Origin: Hyphomonadaceae bacterium | GTDB lineage: Bacteria; Pseudomonadota; Alphaproteobacteria; Caulobacterales; Aquidulcibacteraceae | NCBI GenBank assembly: GCA_019753105.1 | Contig: JAIELJ010000003.1 | Coordinates: forward strand, 124,001 to 188,000 | DNA: 64,000 nt | Direction: 5' to 3' | Position numbers and translations under genes: made by a program | The notes under the pieces: generated by a model | What the model was told of the DNA's origin: nothing | What the model saw: the letters and a program-made list of their open reading frames with translations, nothing else | Database searches by the model: none | Part shown: piece after piece, positions 1 through 7,957 of the stretch | Numbering within the stretch: the first letter of the stretch is position 1 | How the letters are laid out: each line of letters starts with the position of its first letter

Positions 1-102
1 TCCGGTGCGGGCATGTTCCAGCGTCTCGATGCGAACAGTGACGGCCGTGTGACGCGGGAAGAAGCCGCCGCCGCGCATCCGCACCGCCGCGGGCGCGACT
101 AA
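1..102 (+). CDS. EF-hand domain protein, C-terminal end (partial)
   Basis: The window opens inside a gene whose last 33 codons are readable and end in TAA. The peptide contains a canonical calcium-binding EF-hand loop, DANSDGRVTREE, with Asp/Asn/Asp at positions 1, 3 and 5, Gly at 6, a hydrophobic residue at 8 and Glu at 12. A short Ala/His/Arg-rich tail follows. Small periplasmic EF-hand proteins of this sort are common in alphaproteobacteria. The N-terminus lies outside the window, so signal peptide and total length cannot be judged. It is followed by about 100 bp of non-coding sequence before the efflux operon and may or may not be co-transcribed with it. Confidence 0.75.
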   Translation, partial: SGAGMFQRLDANSDGRVTREEAAAAHPHRRGRD

Positions 103-206
103 GCGGTGAGGCGCGGGCCGGGATGTTGGCTCACCCGGCCCGCGCTGCTCGGGCGTATATGGGGAAGGGGCTTGCCGCCGCGACCGCGCCGGCCATGTGA
201 GGATGG

Positions 207-1778
207 ATGATGTTCGCCGGACTGAAGCAGAAAGCTCAGGAACTTTGGGAAAAACGCCCAGGGCTTTTGCGCGGCCGTAGCCTGTTCATTACAGGCGGCG
301 TGGCTTTGCTTGTGCTTGTCGTTGGCATGAATGTGCTGGGCGGCGATAGCGACGCGGAACCGTATCGGACGGCGGCGATCGATCGCGGCGCGATTACGCG
401 TGTGGTGAGTGCTACCGGTACGCTGCAGCCCTTGGTCTCGGCCAATGTCGGCTCGACGGTTTCTGGCCCAGTCGTTGAAGTGCTCGTGGATTTCAATTCC
501 CAGGTCCGTGCGAACCAGGTGTTGGCGCGGCTCGATCCGACGCCGTTCCAGCAGCGTATCGTGCAAGCGCAAGCTTCTCTGGCGCAGGCGCAAGCGCAGG
601 CGGCGGTCGCGAATTCTGACTATCAGCGTTATGTGCTGCTCCAGCAGCGGGGCTTTGCCTCCGAGCAATTAATGACGCAACAGCGCGCGGCGCGTGACAC
701 TGCGCGTGCGGCCGTGGCGCAAGCGTCGGCGCAAGTGGCGTCGGCGCGCACGGATTTGGAGCGCAGCGTCATCCGCTCGCCGATCGACGGTGTTGTGGTA
801 GACCGGCAAGTGAACGTCGGCCAATCGGTGGCGGCGAGCTTGCAGGCGCCGACGCTCTTTATCATCGCGCAGGATCTTTCGCGGCTGCAGGCGAATATCA
901 CGGTCGATGAAGCCGATATCGGCTTTGTCGATGAAGGCCAGCAAGTACGCTTTACCGTCGACGCTTTTCCGGATCGCGAGTTCGAAGGCCGCGTCAGCCA
1001 GGTGCGCCAGCAGGGCGCGTCGGAGCAGGGTGTGGTGAGCTACACGGTGGTTGTCGAGGCAGACAATCCGGGCCGCGCGCTGCTGCCCGGCATGACGGCG
1101 AATGCCGAGATCATTCTTGAGCAACGTGAAGACGTGTTGCGTCTGCCGAACACAGCGCTGCGCTTCCGTCCGGCTGATCCGGAGATCGCCGCACAAGGCC
1201 AAGCGCTGGCGTCTGAAGGGGCGCGGAGCGGAGGAGAGCGCCAGCAAGGCGCGCAGCGAGAACGCGCGCAAGGCCAAGGCGGTGGCGAAGGTCAGCGCGG
1301 TGGTGGACGAGGCGGGCGCGGCGTGGCGCAGCTTGCGGAATCGCTGGAGCTGAACGAACAGCAACAAGAACAAGCGCGCACAGCGTTTCAGAACGCGATG
1401 GCCGGCGCGCAATCCGGTGGCGGCGGCGATCGCCGGGCGGCGATGCGGCGCATGCGCGATCAAGTGATCCGCGAGCTTGAGCCGACGTTCAGCGCGCGCC
1501 AGCGCGAATTGTTGGCGCAACTGCGTCAAGGCGGTGGCGCGCAACGCGAGGTGCGCCAAGAGGCGGTGGTCTGGGTGCTGCGCAACAATCGTCCAGCGCC
1601 CGTGCAAGTGGAGATCGGCGTCGCCGACAATGGCTACACGCTCATCCACAGCGGCTTGAACGAAGGCGATGAAGTCATCATTGGCGGCGGTCCGCGTGAT
1701 GAGAGCCAACAAGGCGGTCCGTTCGGCGGCAGCGGCGGGCGTGGCGGCCCCGGCGGCGCGCGCATTCGGGGCGCGTGA
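207..1778 (+). CDS. MacA/HlyD-type periplasmic adaptor of an efflux system, with an internal Gln/Arg-rich insertion
   Basis: Membrane-fusion protein linking an inner-membrane ABC transporter to an outer-membrane channel. An N-terminal membrane anchor (about residues 27-45) is followed by the biotinyl-lipoyl-like half, an alpha-helical hairpin rich in Gln and Ala (about 110-185) and the beta-barrel region (VDEADIGFVDEGQ). Family members are usually 370-420 residues; this one is 523. The extra length is a Gln/Arg/Gly-rich insertion at about residues 330-450. It includes two helical segments (LELNEQQQEQ and FSARQRELLAQL) that resemble the LTxxQ motifs of CpxP/Spy proteins. The C-terminal tail is Gly-rich. 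The first ATG of an ATG-ATG pair was taken. It is first in a four-gene operon with the MacB parts and TolC. Confidence 0.88.
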   Translation: MMFAGLKQKAQELWEKRPGLLRGRSLFITGGVALLVLVVGMNVLGGDSDAEPYRTAAIDRGAITRVVSATGTLQPLVSANVGSTVSGPVVEVLVDFNSQVRANQVLARLDPTPFQQRIVQAQASLAQAQAQAAVANSDYQRYVLLQQRGFASEQLMTQQRAARDTARAAVAQASAQVASARTDLERSVIRSPIDGVVVDRQVNVGQSVAASLQAPTLFIIAQDLSRLQANITVDEADIGFVDEGQQVRFTVDAFPDREFEGRVSQVRQQGASEQGVVSYTVVVEADNPGRALLPGMTANAEIILEQREDVLRLPNTALRFRPADPEIAAQGQALASEGARSGGERQQGAQRERAQGQGGGEGQRGGGRGGRGVAQLAESLELNEQQQEQARTAFQNAMAGAQSGGGGDRRAAMRRMRDQVIRELEPTFSARQRELLAQLRQGGGAQREVRQEAVVWVLRNNRPAPVQVEIGVADNGYTLIHSGLNEGDEVIIGGGPRDESQQGGPFGGSGGRGGPGGARIRGA

Positions 1779-2479
1779 TGATGGCAACGCTGATCGAAGC
1801 CAACAATCTCGTAAAGCTCTACCAAATGGGCGACGAGACCGTGCACGCGCTGGACGGCGTCTCGTTCAGCGTGCCGCGCGGTGATTATTGCGCCATCGTC
1901 GGCCCGTCAGGCTCCGGCAAGTCGACGATGATGAACATTCTCGGCGGCTTGGATACGCCGACGAGCGGGCGGATCGTGATTGACGGCGCCGATATCGCTG
2001 AACTGAGCGACGAACAGCTCGCTGGCTTTCGCAACAAGACGATCGGCTTCATTTTTCAGAGCTTTAATCTGCTGCCGCGTCTGAGCGCGCTAGAGAATGT
2101 CGAGCTGCCGATGATTTATGGCGGCGTGCTGCCCAAGGAGCGGCGCGAGCGGGCGGCGGAGCTGCTGCATCGCGTTGGCCTTGGCGAACGCATGGGCCAC
2201 CGGCCGACACAGCTTTCGGGCGGCCAGCAACAGCGTGTCGCGATCGCGCGTGCGCTGGCGGGGCGGCCGGCGCTTGTTTTGGCTGACGAACCGACAGGCG
2301 CGCTCGATAGCAATACCGGCAAGGAAATCCTGGCGCTGTTTAGCCAGCTGAACAGCGAAGGCGCCACGATCGTGATCGTCACGCACGATCACGAAGTCGC
2401 CGCCGCTACGAGGCGCACCATCGAAATGCGCGACGGGCACATCGTTTCAGACAGGCAAAACGGGAGCCGTGCAGCATGA
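1778..2479 (+). CDS. MacB/LolD-type ABC transporter ATP-binding protein
   Basis: Nucleotide-binding subunit of the tripartite exporter. It shows Walker A (GPSGSGKST), Q-loop (FIFQSFNLLPRLSALENVELP), ABC signature (LSGGQQQRVAIARAL), Walker B (LVLADEPTGALD) and H-loop (VTHDHE), all intact. The length of about 233 residues is normal for the MacB/LolD/FtsE class. The ORF track begins at a GTG (1775), but the ATG at 1778 shares its A with the stop of the adaptor gene (TGATG), a standard translational-coupling arrangement, so that start is preferred; ATG 1781 is also possible. Its stop overlaps the start of the permease gene by 4 bp. ATPase and permease are separate genes here, unlike the fused E. 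coli MacB. Confidence 0.92.
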   Translation: MMATLIEANNLVKLYQMGDETVHALDGVSFSVPRGDYCAIVGPSGSGKSTMMNILGGLDTPTSGRIVIDGADIAELSDEQLAGFRNKTIGFIFQSFNLLPRLSALENVELPMIYGGVLPKERRERAAELLHRVGLGERMGHRPTQLSGGQQQRVAIARALAGRPALVLADEPTGALDSNTGKEILALFSQLNSEGATIVIVTHDHEVAAATRRTIEMRDGHIVSDRQNGSRAA

Positions 2480-3711
2480 TGCGCACAGCCGATCTCGTCT
2501 CCAGCGCGAGCCGCGCGCTGCGTTCTAATCCGCTACGCTCGGCGCTTACGGCGCTGGGTGTGATTATCGGCGTCGCCTCTGTGGTTGCGATGGTGGCGCT
2601 CGGCTCCGGGGCGCAGGCGATGGTCGAGCGCTCGATTGCGAGCTTGGGCTCGAACTTGCTCATCGTTGTGCCGGGCGCGCAGCAATCCGGCGGCGTGCGC
2701 ATGGCGCAGGGCGGCGGCGGGCGTGACACACTCACACTGGATGATGCCGAAGCGATTGGGCAGCTCGAGGGCGTGCTGGCAGTGGCGCCGTCGCAACGCA
2801 GCGGCGCGCAGATCGTCGCCAATGGATTGAACTGGAACACGCGCATCGAGGGCGTGACGCCATCGTATCTCCTCGCGCGTGATTGGGACGTGGCGCAGGG
2901 GCGCTTCTTCGATGAGAGCGAAGAACGTCAGGCGCGTCGCGTGGTCGTCCTCGGGGCGACCGTCGCGCGTGAACTCTTCGCCAATGTCGATCCGATTGGC
3001 CAAACGATGCGTATCAATGGCGGCAGTTACGAAGTCATCGGCGTGCTTACCTCGAAAGGCCAGTCAGGCTTCGGCATGGACCAGGACGATATCGTTCTGG
3101 CGCCCCTCACCACGGTGAAGCGCCGTATCTCCGGCCGGCAACGCCGCGCCGATACGGTCAGCCAAATCTCCGTGAAGGCCGGCAGTGAGGGCGAACTCAA
3201 CCGCCTCCAAGAGGACGTCGAAAACCTGCTGCGTGAACGTCACCGCATCCGCGCCGGCGACGATGACGATTTCACCGTCCAGAACCTCTCGTCGATCACC
3301 GAAACCGCGGCGCAGACGACACAGGTCTTCACTTATTTGCTAGGTGGCATTTCCGCCGTCTCGCTCCTGGTCGGCGGCATCGGCATCATGAACATCATGC
3401 TGGTCAGCGTAACTGAACGAACCCGCGAAATTGGGCTCCGGAAGGCCCTTGGCGCACGCCAGTCAGATATTTTGCATCAGTTCAGCCTGGAGGCTGTGAC
3501 GCTTTCCCTAGCGGGGGGAATGATCGGGCTGGCGCTCGGTGTCGCAGGGGCCTGGGCGATGACGTCATTGTTTAACTTGCCCCTAGTAATATCACCGCAG
3601 AACGCCCTTATGGCGATTGCGTTCTCTGGGCTGGTCGGTGTGTTGTTTGGGGCTTATCCCGCGTGGCGGGCCGCTAAACTCGACCCGATCGAGGCCCTAA
3701 GGCGCGAATAA
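2476..3711 (+). CDS. MacB-type ABC transporter permease (FtsX-like)
   Basis: Inner-membrane permease of the same exporter. Domain order is that of MacB permeases. There is one N-terminal transmembrane helix (about residues 22-42), a large periplasmic MacB_PCD domain, then three C-terminal helices of the FtsX-like domain. These begin near GGISAVSLLVGGIGIMNIML, which is followed by the conserved VTERTREIGLRKALGA motif. The 411-residue length fits. It starts with an ATGA overlap on the ATPase gene. Substrate cannot be deduced: MacAB-TolC systems move macrolides, peptides, siderophores or lipoproteins. Confidence 0.92.
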   Translation: MMRTADLVSSASRALRSNPLRSALTALGVIIGVASVVAMVALGSGAQAMVERSIASLGSNLLIVVPGAQQSGGVRMAQGGGGRDTLTLDDAEAIGQLEGVLAVAPSQRSGAQIVANGLNWNTRIEGVTPSYLLARDWDVAQGRFFDESEERQARRVVVLGATVARELFANVDPIGQTMRINGGSYEVIGVLTSKGQSGFGMDQDDIVLAPLTTVKRRISGRQRRADTVSQISVKAGSEGELNRLQEDVENLLRERHRIRAGDDDDFTVQNLSSITETAAQTTQVFTYLLGGISAVSLLVGGIGIMNIMLVSVTERTREIGLRKALGARQSDILHQFSLEAVTLSLAGGMIGLALGVAGAWAMTSLFNLPLVISPQNALMAIAFSGLVGVLFGAYPAWRAAKLDPIEALRRE

Positions 3712-3738
3712 GGCGGCGGGAATGAGGAAGAAGTTCTC

Positions 3739-5043
3739 ATGCGTTTCTTGATGGTTTCCTTGCTGGCCCTGTCGGTGGCGATGCCCGCCAGCGCCGACAC
3801 GTTGGCCGATGCAATGGCCGATGCGATCCAGTCCAACCCGTCGCTCGCGGCTGCGCGCCAGCGCGTGAACGCGACGCGCGAGACGTTGCCGCAGGCTTGG
3901 GCTGAAGCGCTGCCACAACTGTCGGTCGGCGGCTCTGCAACGGCGAGTGACCGCGACGCCGATTTCGCGCTGCTCGACGGCGACCGCGAAGAGAATTGGT
4001 CCGCAAACGCCAGCGCCTCGCAGCTTCTGTTTGCCGGTGGCCGGGTTCTCGGCACCACGCGCGCCGCGCGTGCGCAGATCCGCGGCGCCATCGCTGACTA
4101 TGCGCAAGCCGAACAAACACTGCTGCTCGATGTGACGCGCGCTTATGCCGACGTCCGCCAGACGATTGCGATCGTCGAAGCACGTCAGACCACGGTCTCT
4201 AATCTCACGCGTCTCGTGGAATACGCTCAGGCGCAATTCGACGCCGGTGTAGTCACGCGCACAGACGTGGCGCAAAGCCAGGCGCGTCTGGCGCAAGCGC
4301 GTACGCTTCTGGTGCAGGCCCAAGGCGCGCTGGCCGCCGCGACACAGGCCTATCTGCGCCTGGTCGGCAATGCGCCATCGAACCTCGAGGCGCCGGCGGC
4401 CGCAACAGGCCTGCCGAGTGAGCTTGAAGTCGCGCTCCAACAAGCCGTGCTGACAAGCCCGGTCCTCGCTGGCGCTATCGCCGATACAGAACTGGCTGAC
4501 GCCAACGTCGCTGTGGCGGATTCGGCAGGCCGCCCGCGCGTGAGCTTGGAAGCGGGCTACGGCATCGGCGCCGATTTCAACGATGATCTCTCAGAGACGA
4601 GCACCGATTCAGTCGGCGTGCGCGTTTCCGTGCCGCTCTTCCAGGGCGGCTCCATCCGTTCGCGCTCGCGCCAGCAGCGCGCGCTGCGCGCAGCGTCTAA
4701 TCTCGATCTCGCGGCCGTACAGCGCAGCGTGCAAGAGGGCGTGACCAACGCCTGGACTGGCCTCGCCAGCGCCCGCGCCGCCGTCGAAAGCGCGCGCGAG
4801 CAGGTGCAAGCGGCCGAGCTTGCCTATGAAGGCGTGCGCCTGGAGCAGGAGACCGGCCTGCGCTCCACCGTCGAAGTGCTCGACCAGGAGCAGGACCTGC
4901 TCAATGCCCGCATCGCGCTGGCGCAAGCCGAGCGCGAACTCGTCGTCGCCGAGCGCCAGTTGCTCGCCGTCACCGGCACACTGCGCGTGCCCGAAGGCGC
5001 AGGCACGCTGCCCGAGCCGAACGACGATCTGCGCGGACGCTAA
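3739..5043 (+). CDS. TolC family outer-membrane efflux protein
   Basis: Outer-membrane channel of the tripartite exporter. A Sec signal peptide (MRFLMVSLLALSVAMPASA) is followed by two repeated OEP domains of long Ala/Gln-rich helices with strand segments. Features include SASQLLFAGGRV in the first half and VRVSVPLFQGGSIRSRSRQQ in the second, as expected of TolC-type pseudo-repeats. The 434-residue length is typical. A GAGGAAG ribosome-binding site lies 7-8 bases before the ATG. It sits 27 bp after the permease gene and is the last gene before the tRNA, so the four genes encode a complete export machine. Confidence 0.92.
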   Translation: MRFLMVSLLALSVAMPASADTLADAMADAIQSNPSLAAARQRVNATRETLPQAWAEALPQLSVGGSATASDRDADFALLDGDREENWSANASASQLLFAGGRVLGTTRAARAQIRGAIADYAQAEQTLLLDVTRAYADVRQTIAIVEARQTTVSNLTRLVEYAQAQFDAGVVTRTDVAQSQARLAQARTLLVQAQGALAAATQAYLRLVGNAPSNLEAPAAATGLPSELEVALQQAVLTSPVLAGAIADTELADANVAVADSAGRPRVSLEAGYGIGADFNDDLSETSTDSVGVRVSVPLFQGGSIRSRSRQQRALRAASNLDLAAVQRSVQEGVTNAWTGLASARAAVESAREQVQAAELAYEGVRLEQETGLRSTVEVLDQEQDLLNARIALAQAERELVVAERQLLAVTGTLRVPEGAGTLPEPNDDLRGR

Positions 5044-5055
5044 GCGCGAAGCGCT

Positions 5056-5130
5056 TGGAGCGGGCGGGGGGAATCGAACCCCCGACATTCAGCTTGGGAA
5101 GCTGACGTTCTACCTCTGAACTACGCCCGC
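5056..5130 (-). tRNA. tRNA-Gly (anticodon CCC)
   Basis: Read on the minus strand the sequence folds as a cloverleaf. The acceptor stem GCGGGCG pairs with CGCCCGC, the D arm is AGTTCAGAGGTAGAACG, and the anticodon stem-loop is TCAGC-TTCCCAA-GCTGA with anticodon CCC. The T arm is CGGGGGTTCGATTCCCCCG, and CCA is encoded at the 3' end. It is intact and serves as the attachment site of the adjacent island: its 5' half (acceptor strand, D arm, anticodon stem and loop) is repeated at 12040-12076. Its 5' flanking DNA now belongs to the island. Confidence 0.95.
5094..5130. repeat. Island attachment repeat, tRNA side
   Basis: Left copy of the 37-bp direct repeat, forming the 5' half of the intact tRNA-Gly gene. 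The core begins with TTGGGAAGCTGACGTTC. The repeat ends exactly at the tRNA 5' boundary. Confidence 0.88.
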
Positions 5131-5639
5131 GAAGCTGACGTGCTATAGGCGAGTAATCTGAGAAACTCCACACGCTTGCGGCATTCGCGACAGCGAGTTT
5201 TCTCACTGCTTCCGCAGACGGTTTTCCAAGAGTTTTCCCGCGTGTTTTCTTCGCTGCTGAGTATTGGTCCGTGCGCGGCTGCGGCGGTGACGGAAGCGCA
5301 CGAATACTTTCGCTAGTCTCGTTGAGTCCAAAAAGATTCCGAGATCGCTCTCAATCAAAATCATTTCTGATCAAGTCATCGACGCATTTTCGCCGCGTGA
5401 ACATTGCGTTTACACTTGAATGAAAGGCGCGACTGTGCTTTACTTTCGGCGTCGTTGGAACGAGCAAACAGCGAAGTGGCGATAGACGCCGCAGACGCCG
5501 ACGAAAGCTAACAGTCCGCTTTGCGAAGACGTGTGGTGATCGACACCTAATCGCTTCACGAATGGCTTGAAGCGCCTCGATTGGGCGCGGGTCGCTGACC
5601 CACGTCCATTGTTTGCAAGCTTAACAACAGAATCCAACG
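5131..5639. other. Island left-end non-coding region
   Basis: About 500 bp between the attachment repeat and the first island gene. No convincing ORF is seen. The ORF track entry 5440-5637 on the minus strand has no supporting ribosome-binding site or recognisable sequence. The stretch is locally AT-richer (around 5330-5400) and would be expected to hold integrase arm sites and the promoter for the 5640 gene, but I could not identify clear repeats. Confidence 0.5.
5142..5147 (-). promoter_or_regulatory. Candidate -10 box for the tRNA-Gly gene, supplied by the island
   Basis: On the minus strand TATAGC lies 11 bases before the mature tRNA 5' end, a workable position for a -10 element with a short leader. 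The matching -35 is weak (about TGGAGT). Because the island is inserted immediately upstream of the tRNA, any promoter here is element-borne. This is inference from position and sequence only. Confidence 0.3.
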
Positions 5640-5852
5640 ATGAACGAAACTGAGATCAAGCGCCGTAAGCGCATCAAACCCCCGTCCCCAAAGTCTATCG
5701 AAGAAGTCTGCCGCGTGTTCGAGCGGTGTGGCGTGAAGGTGAAGTCCTTCTGGGCGGAACCCGATGGTTCATGGGGCCTGGACGCTGCGTCGAGCGACCA
5801 CCAAAGCATTGACGATGAAATCAAGGCTTGGGAGCAAGCCAATGCCCGGTAA
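5640..5852 (+). CDS. Small hypothetical protein preceding the integrase
   Basis: A 70-residue ORF, very basic at the N-terminus (KRRKRIKPPSPKS) and acidic at the C-terminus (DDEIKAWEQANAR). Its last 11 bp overlap the preferred integrase start at 5842, the arrangement expected of a co-translated leader gene. No family is recognised. The position in front of the integrase suggests a small regulatory or recombination-accessory protein, but no motif shows this. It is supported as a gene by overlap, length and absence of a better alternative frame. Confidence 0.55.
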   Translation: MNETEIKRRKRIKPPSPKSIEEVCRVFERCGVKVKSFWAEPDGSWGLDAASSDHQSIDDEIKAWEQANAR

Positions 5853-6885
5853 ATACGTCGCTGGGGGCGAAATCGTCGAGAGGCGGGTTAAAGGCAAGCT
5901 CTATACCTATTTCGTCAAGGACGATGTTTGGCACCGCCTCTCATGCTCGCGTGATGATCCCGAACTCGCGTCGGAGATCAGGCGAGTGCTGGCGTCCGCG
6001 TCATCGATCACCACGATTGATGATCTCGCGGTGGCGTTCATTCAGTGCCGTGTCTGGCAAAACTATAGGACTTCCACGCGAAAGCGCTGGCGTCCGTGGA
6101 TCGACCGCATTCGTGACGGTTTGGGTTCACTCCGTCTGAAGATTTTCGAGAGCGAGGCCAGCGCAGATGTGATTGAAAAGTGGCGCGAGCGCTTTGAGTC
6201 CAGCAAGAGGAATATGGACTACGCCAAAACCGTGCTGTCTCGATTGCTCTCGTATGGTGTAGAGCGCCGGTTGATCAGCGGGCATCACTGCGGAAGGCTC
6301 GAAACGTTCTACCACGGGGATCGTTCGCATATCACCTGGACGGACAGTGAGATCGCGAAGTTTTTGGCAGAGGCACCGGCGCACGTCGGGCAAGTGGCGG
6401 CATTGGCTTTGCTCACGGGACTACGGCGTGGCGACTTGCTCGCGTTGCAATGGAGTCAAATAAGAGAGCACCACATCGAGGTTTGGACCCAAAAGAGCGG
6501 CAAGCGCACGTTGGTGGAAATCCCCCTGTATGATGAGTTGCGGACCTTTCTGTTTCGCAGCAACCGTCGCGAAGGGAATGTGCTGGTCAACAGTCGCGGC
6601 AAGCCCTGGACCGGAGATGGCTTTGGCACGGCTTGGCGGAAGGCGCGATTGGCGTCAGGCATCGAGGGTAAGACGTTTCACGATCTGCGCGGCACGGCGG
6701 CCACAAAGCTCCACGAAGCCGGTATGGCACTGGATGACATTGTTTTGCTGATGGGTTGGTCCAAGCGGCACGCGGAGAAAATCATCTCGCGCTACATCAG
6801 CCGTCGCAATCAATACGAGCATCTGAAAGCCAAGATGCAAAAGGGTATGGGCGGTCAAATTATCCCCTTCCTCGACCGTTCGTGA
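5842..6885 (+). CDS. Tyrosine-type site-specific integrase
   Basis: Catalyses integration and excision of the island at tRNA-Gly. The catalytic domain shows box I arginine in LLTGLRRGDLLAL, the HDLRGTAATKL motif (H-x-x-R), Trp in LLMGWSKRHAEK where many members have His, and the nucleophile Tyr in IISRYISR. The N-terminal part (about residues 1-75) resembles the short DNA-binding domains of phage-type integrases, followed by a SAM-like core-binding region. The ORF track starts at 5764, but that extension overlaps the 70-residue gene completely. The ATG at 5842 gives MPGKYVAGG and a normal length of 347 residues. It lies adjacent to the tRNA end of the island. Confidence 0.93.
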   Translation: MPGKYVAGGEIVERRVKGKLYTYFVKDDVWHRLSCSRDDPELASEIRRVLASASSITTIDDLAVAFIQCRVWQNYRTSTRKRWRPWIDRIRDGLGSLRLKIFESEASADVIEKWRERFESSKRNMDYAKTVLSRLLSYGVERRLISGHHCGRLETFYHGDRSHITWTDSEIAKFLAEAPAHVGQVAALALLTGLRRGDLLALQWSQIREHHIEVWTQKSGKRTLVEIPLYDELRTFLFRSNRREGNVLVNSRGKPWTGDGFGTAWRKARLASGIEGKTFHDLRGTAATKLHEAGMALDDIVLLMGWSKRHAEKIISRYISRRNQYEHLKAKMQKGMGGQIIPFLDRS

Positions 6886-7022
6886 ACACTCGCGTCACCT
6901 CCTCAAGACTCGGAGCGGTCGAACGATGGCGGCGTTCGTCGATGTCTTACCCATCGCGAACGTCGCTTGCTCGCCCACCGACGTGACTAAATAGGAGAAC
7001 CCACGAACTTGCATGAGGAAGA

Positions 7023-7229
7023 ATGAAGTTCAAATCGACTGACTTGCTAACGCCAACCGCTTGCGCGGATCGCTTGATGCTAAGCCATCGCACGTTGGCG
7101 AACTGGCGAAGTGCTGGACAGGGACCGCGCTTTCGCAAAATCGGTGGGCGGGTTCGCTATGCCCTGGAAGACCTCGAACGCTGGATGCGTTCGAGAACGT
7201 ATGGCCGAGCGAGAGACTATCGACGGTGA
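7023..7229 (+). CDS. AlpA/excisionase-like helix-turn-helix protein
   Basis: A 68-residue MerR-type winged-helix protein (HTH_17 class). The sequence LTPTACADRLMLSHRTLANW forms the helix-turn-helix, and GPRFRKIGGRVRYALEDLERWM forms the wing and following helix. Proteins like this act as excisionases or as activators of integrase in small integrative elements. Its stop codon overlaps the GTG start of the next gene by 4 bp, so the two are translationally coupled. It lies 137 bp downstream of the integrase. Confidence 0.85.
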   Translation: MKFKSTDLLTPTACADRLMLSHRTLANWRSAGQGPRFRKIGGRVRYALEDLERWMRSRTYGRARDYRR

Positions 7230-7783
7230 ACATAGCCCCCGATTGGCAGCGAGATCGCACGCTGGCCGCCAAGGATCGTGAATACGCGGAGTTTAGGGAA
7301 CGCAGCCGCCGATTGCGGGAAGCCTACTCGACGTTTCTGGCGAAGATGCCAGCGGAATCAATCCCTGTGACTCTGGTGTTGCGGCAGCACATCGATACGG
7401 CGATCAGGCATTGGCGACCGGAAATCACATCCGAGCAAGCCACATCTTGCGTTGGCCGTTTCATTTATGGCGTCGAACGGCAAGTCTACAAGAAGCTTGC
7501 TCGCCCGGATGCCGGATTGAGACGCAAACGCCTCGCTCGCTTCTTCGTTAGAGAATGGGGAAACGATCTCGGTTTGCACTTGCACGGGGCCATCGAGCAT
7601 CCCGCATCCAAGTCGCGTGACGAATATCTCTCGCTGATGACGCACCATTGGACCAAACTCAACGATGCGTTCCGACTCCACTTTGGCGACGAAGCGAGTG
7701 AGCGTTGGACGGAATACACCCTGAAGGCCAAGAGCGGCCCGTTGGCCGATAACGTGGACGTAGAGAACCTCTACTTCGTTTAG
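7226..7783 (+). CDS. Putative HUH-type replication initiator-like protein
   Basis: 185 residues from a GTG that overlaps the previous stop as GTGA. The longer ORF (from 7061) lies inside the excisionase gene and is rejected. Three segments resemble rolling-circle Rep motifs: PVTLVLRQ (motif 1-like beta strand), LGLHLHGAIEHP (His-x-His, motif 2) and YTLKAKSG (Tyr with downstream Lys, motif 3-like). The N-terminal region is basic and helical. Small Rep proteins next to an AlpA gene are typical of integrative satellites. The assignment rests on motif appearance only. It could instead be an unrelated DNA-binding protein. Confidence 0.5.
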   Translation: MNIAPDWQRDRTLAAKDREYAEFRERSRRLREAYSTFLAKMPAESIPVTLVLRQHIDTAIRHWRPEITSEQATSCVGRFIYGVERQVYKKLARPDAGLRRKRLARFFVREWGNDLGLHLHGAIEHPASKSRDEYLSLMTHHWTKLNDAFRLHFGDEASERWTEYTLKAKSGPLADNVDVENLYFV

Positions 7784-7957
7784 CTCTTCCTGTGATGCGG
7801 GACGACGGCCCGCCCTTTGTTATGCCATCAGTCATCCACCTTTCAGGGCCTCGAAGAAATCGCTTCGAGCGCTCATCCCGGATATTGAGCGTTGCTTCCC
7901 TCGTAGGTTGCCGAGTTCTATGACGCTGCTAACGTAGGCTGATTGTTGGGGGCCGCT

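Noticed and set aside
669-1787. 372-residue minus-strand ORF
   Set aside because: Antisense to the MacA gene, Arg/Ala/His-rich with no family character; a GC-driven shadow.
5440-5637. 65-residue minus-strand ORF in the island left end
   Set aside because: No recognisable sequence or start signal; probably chance in the integrase regulatory region.
5764-5841. Upstream extension of the integrase ORF
   Set aside because: It lies wholly within the 70-residue gene in another frame; ATG 5842 gives a family-like N-terminus.
7061-7225. N-terminal extension of the Rep-like ORF
   Set aside because: Covers the AlpA-like gene in a different frame; the GTG at 7226 overlaps the upstream stop in the standard way.
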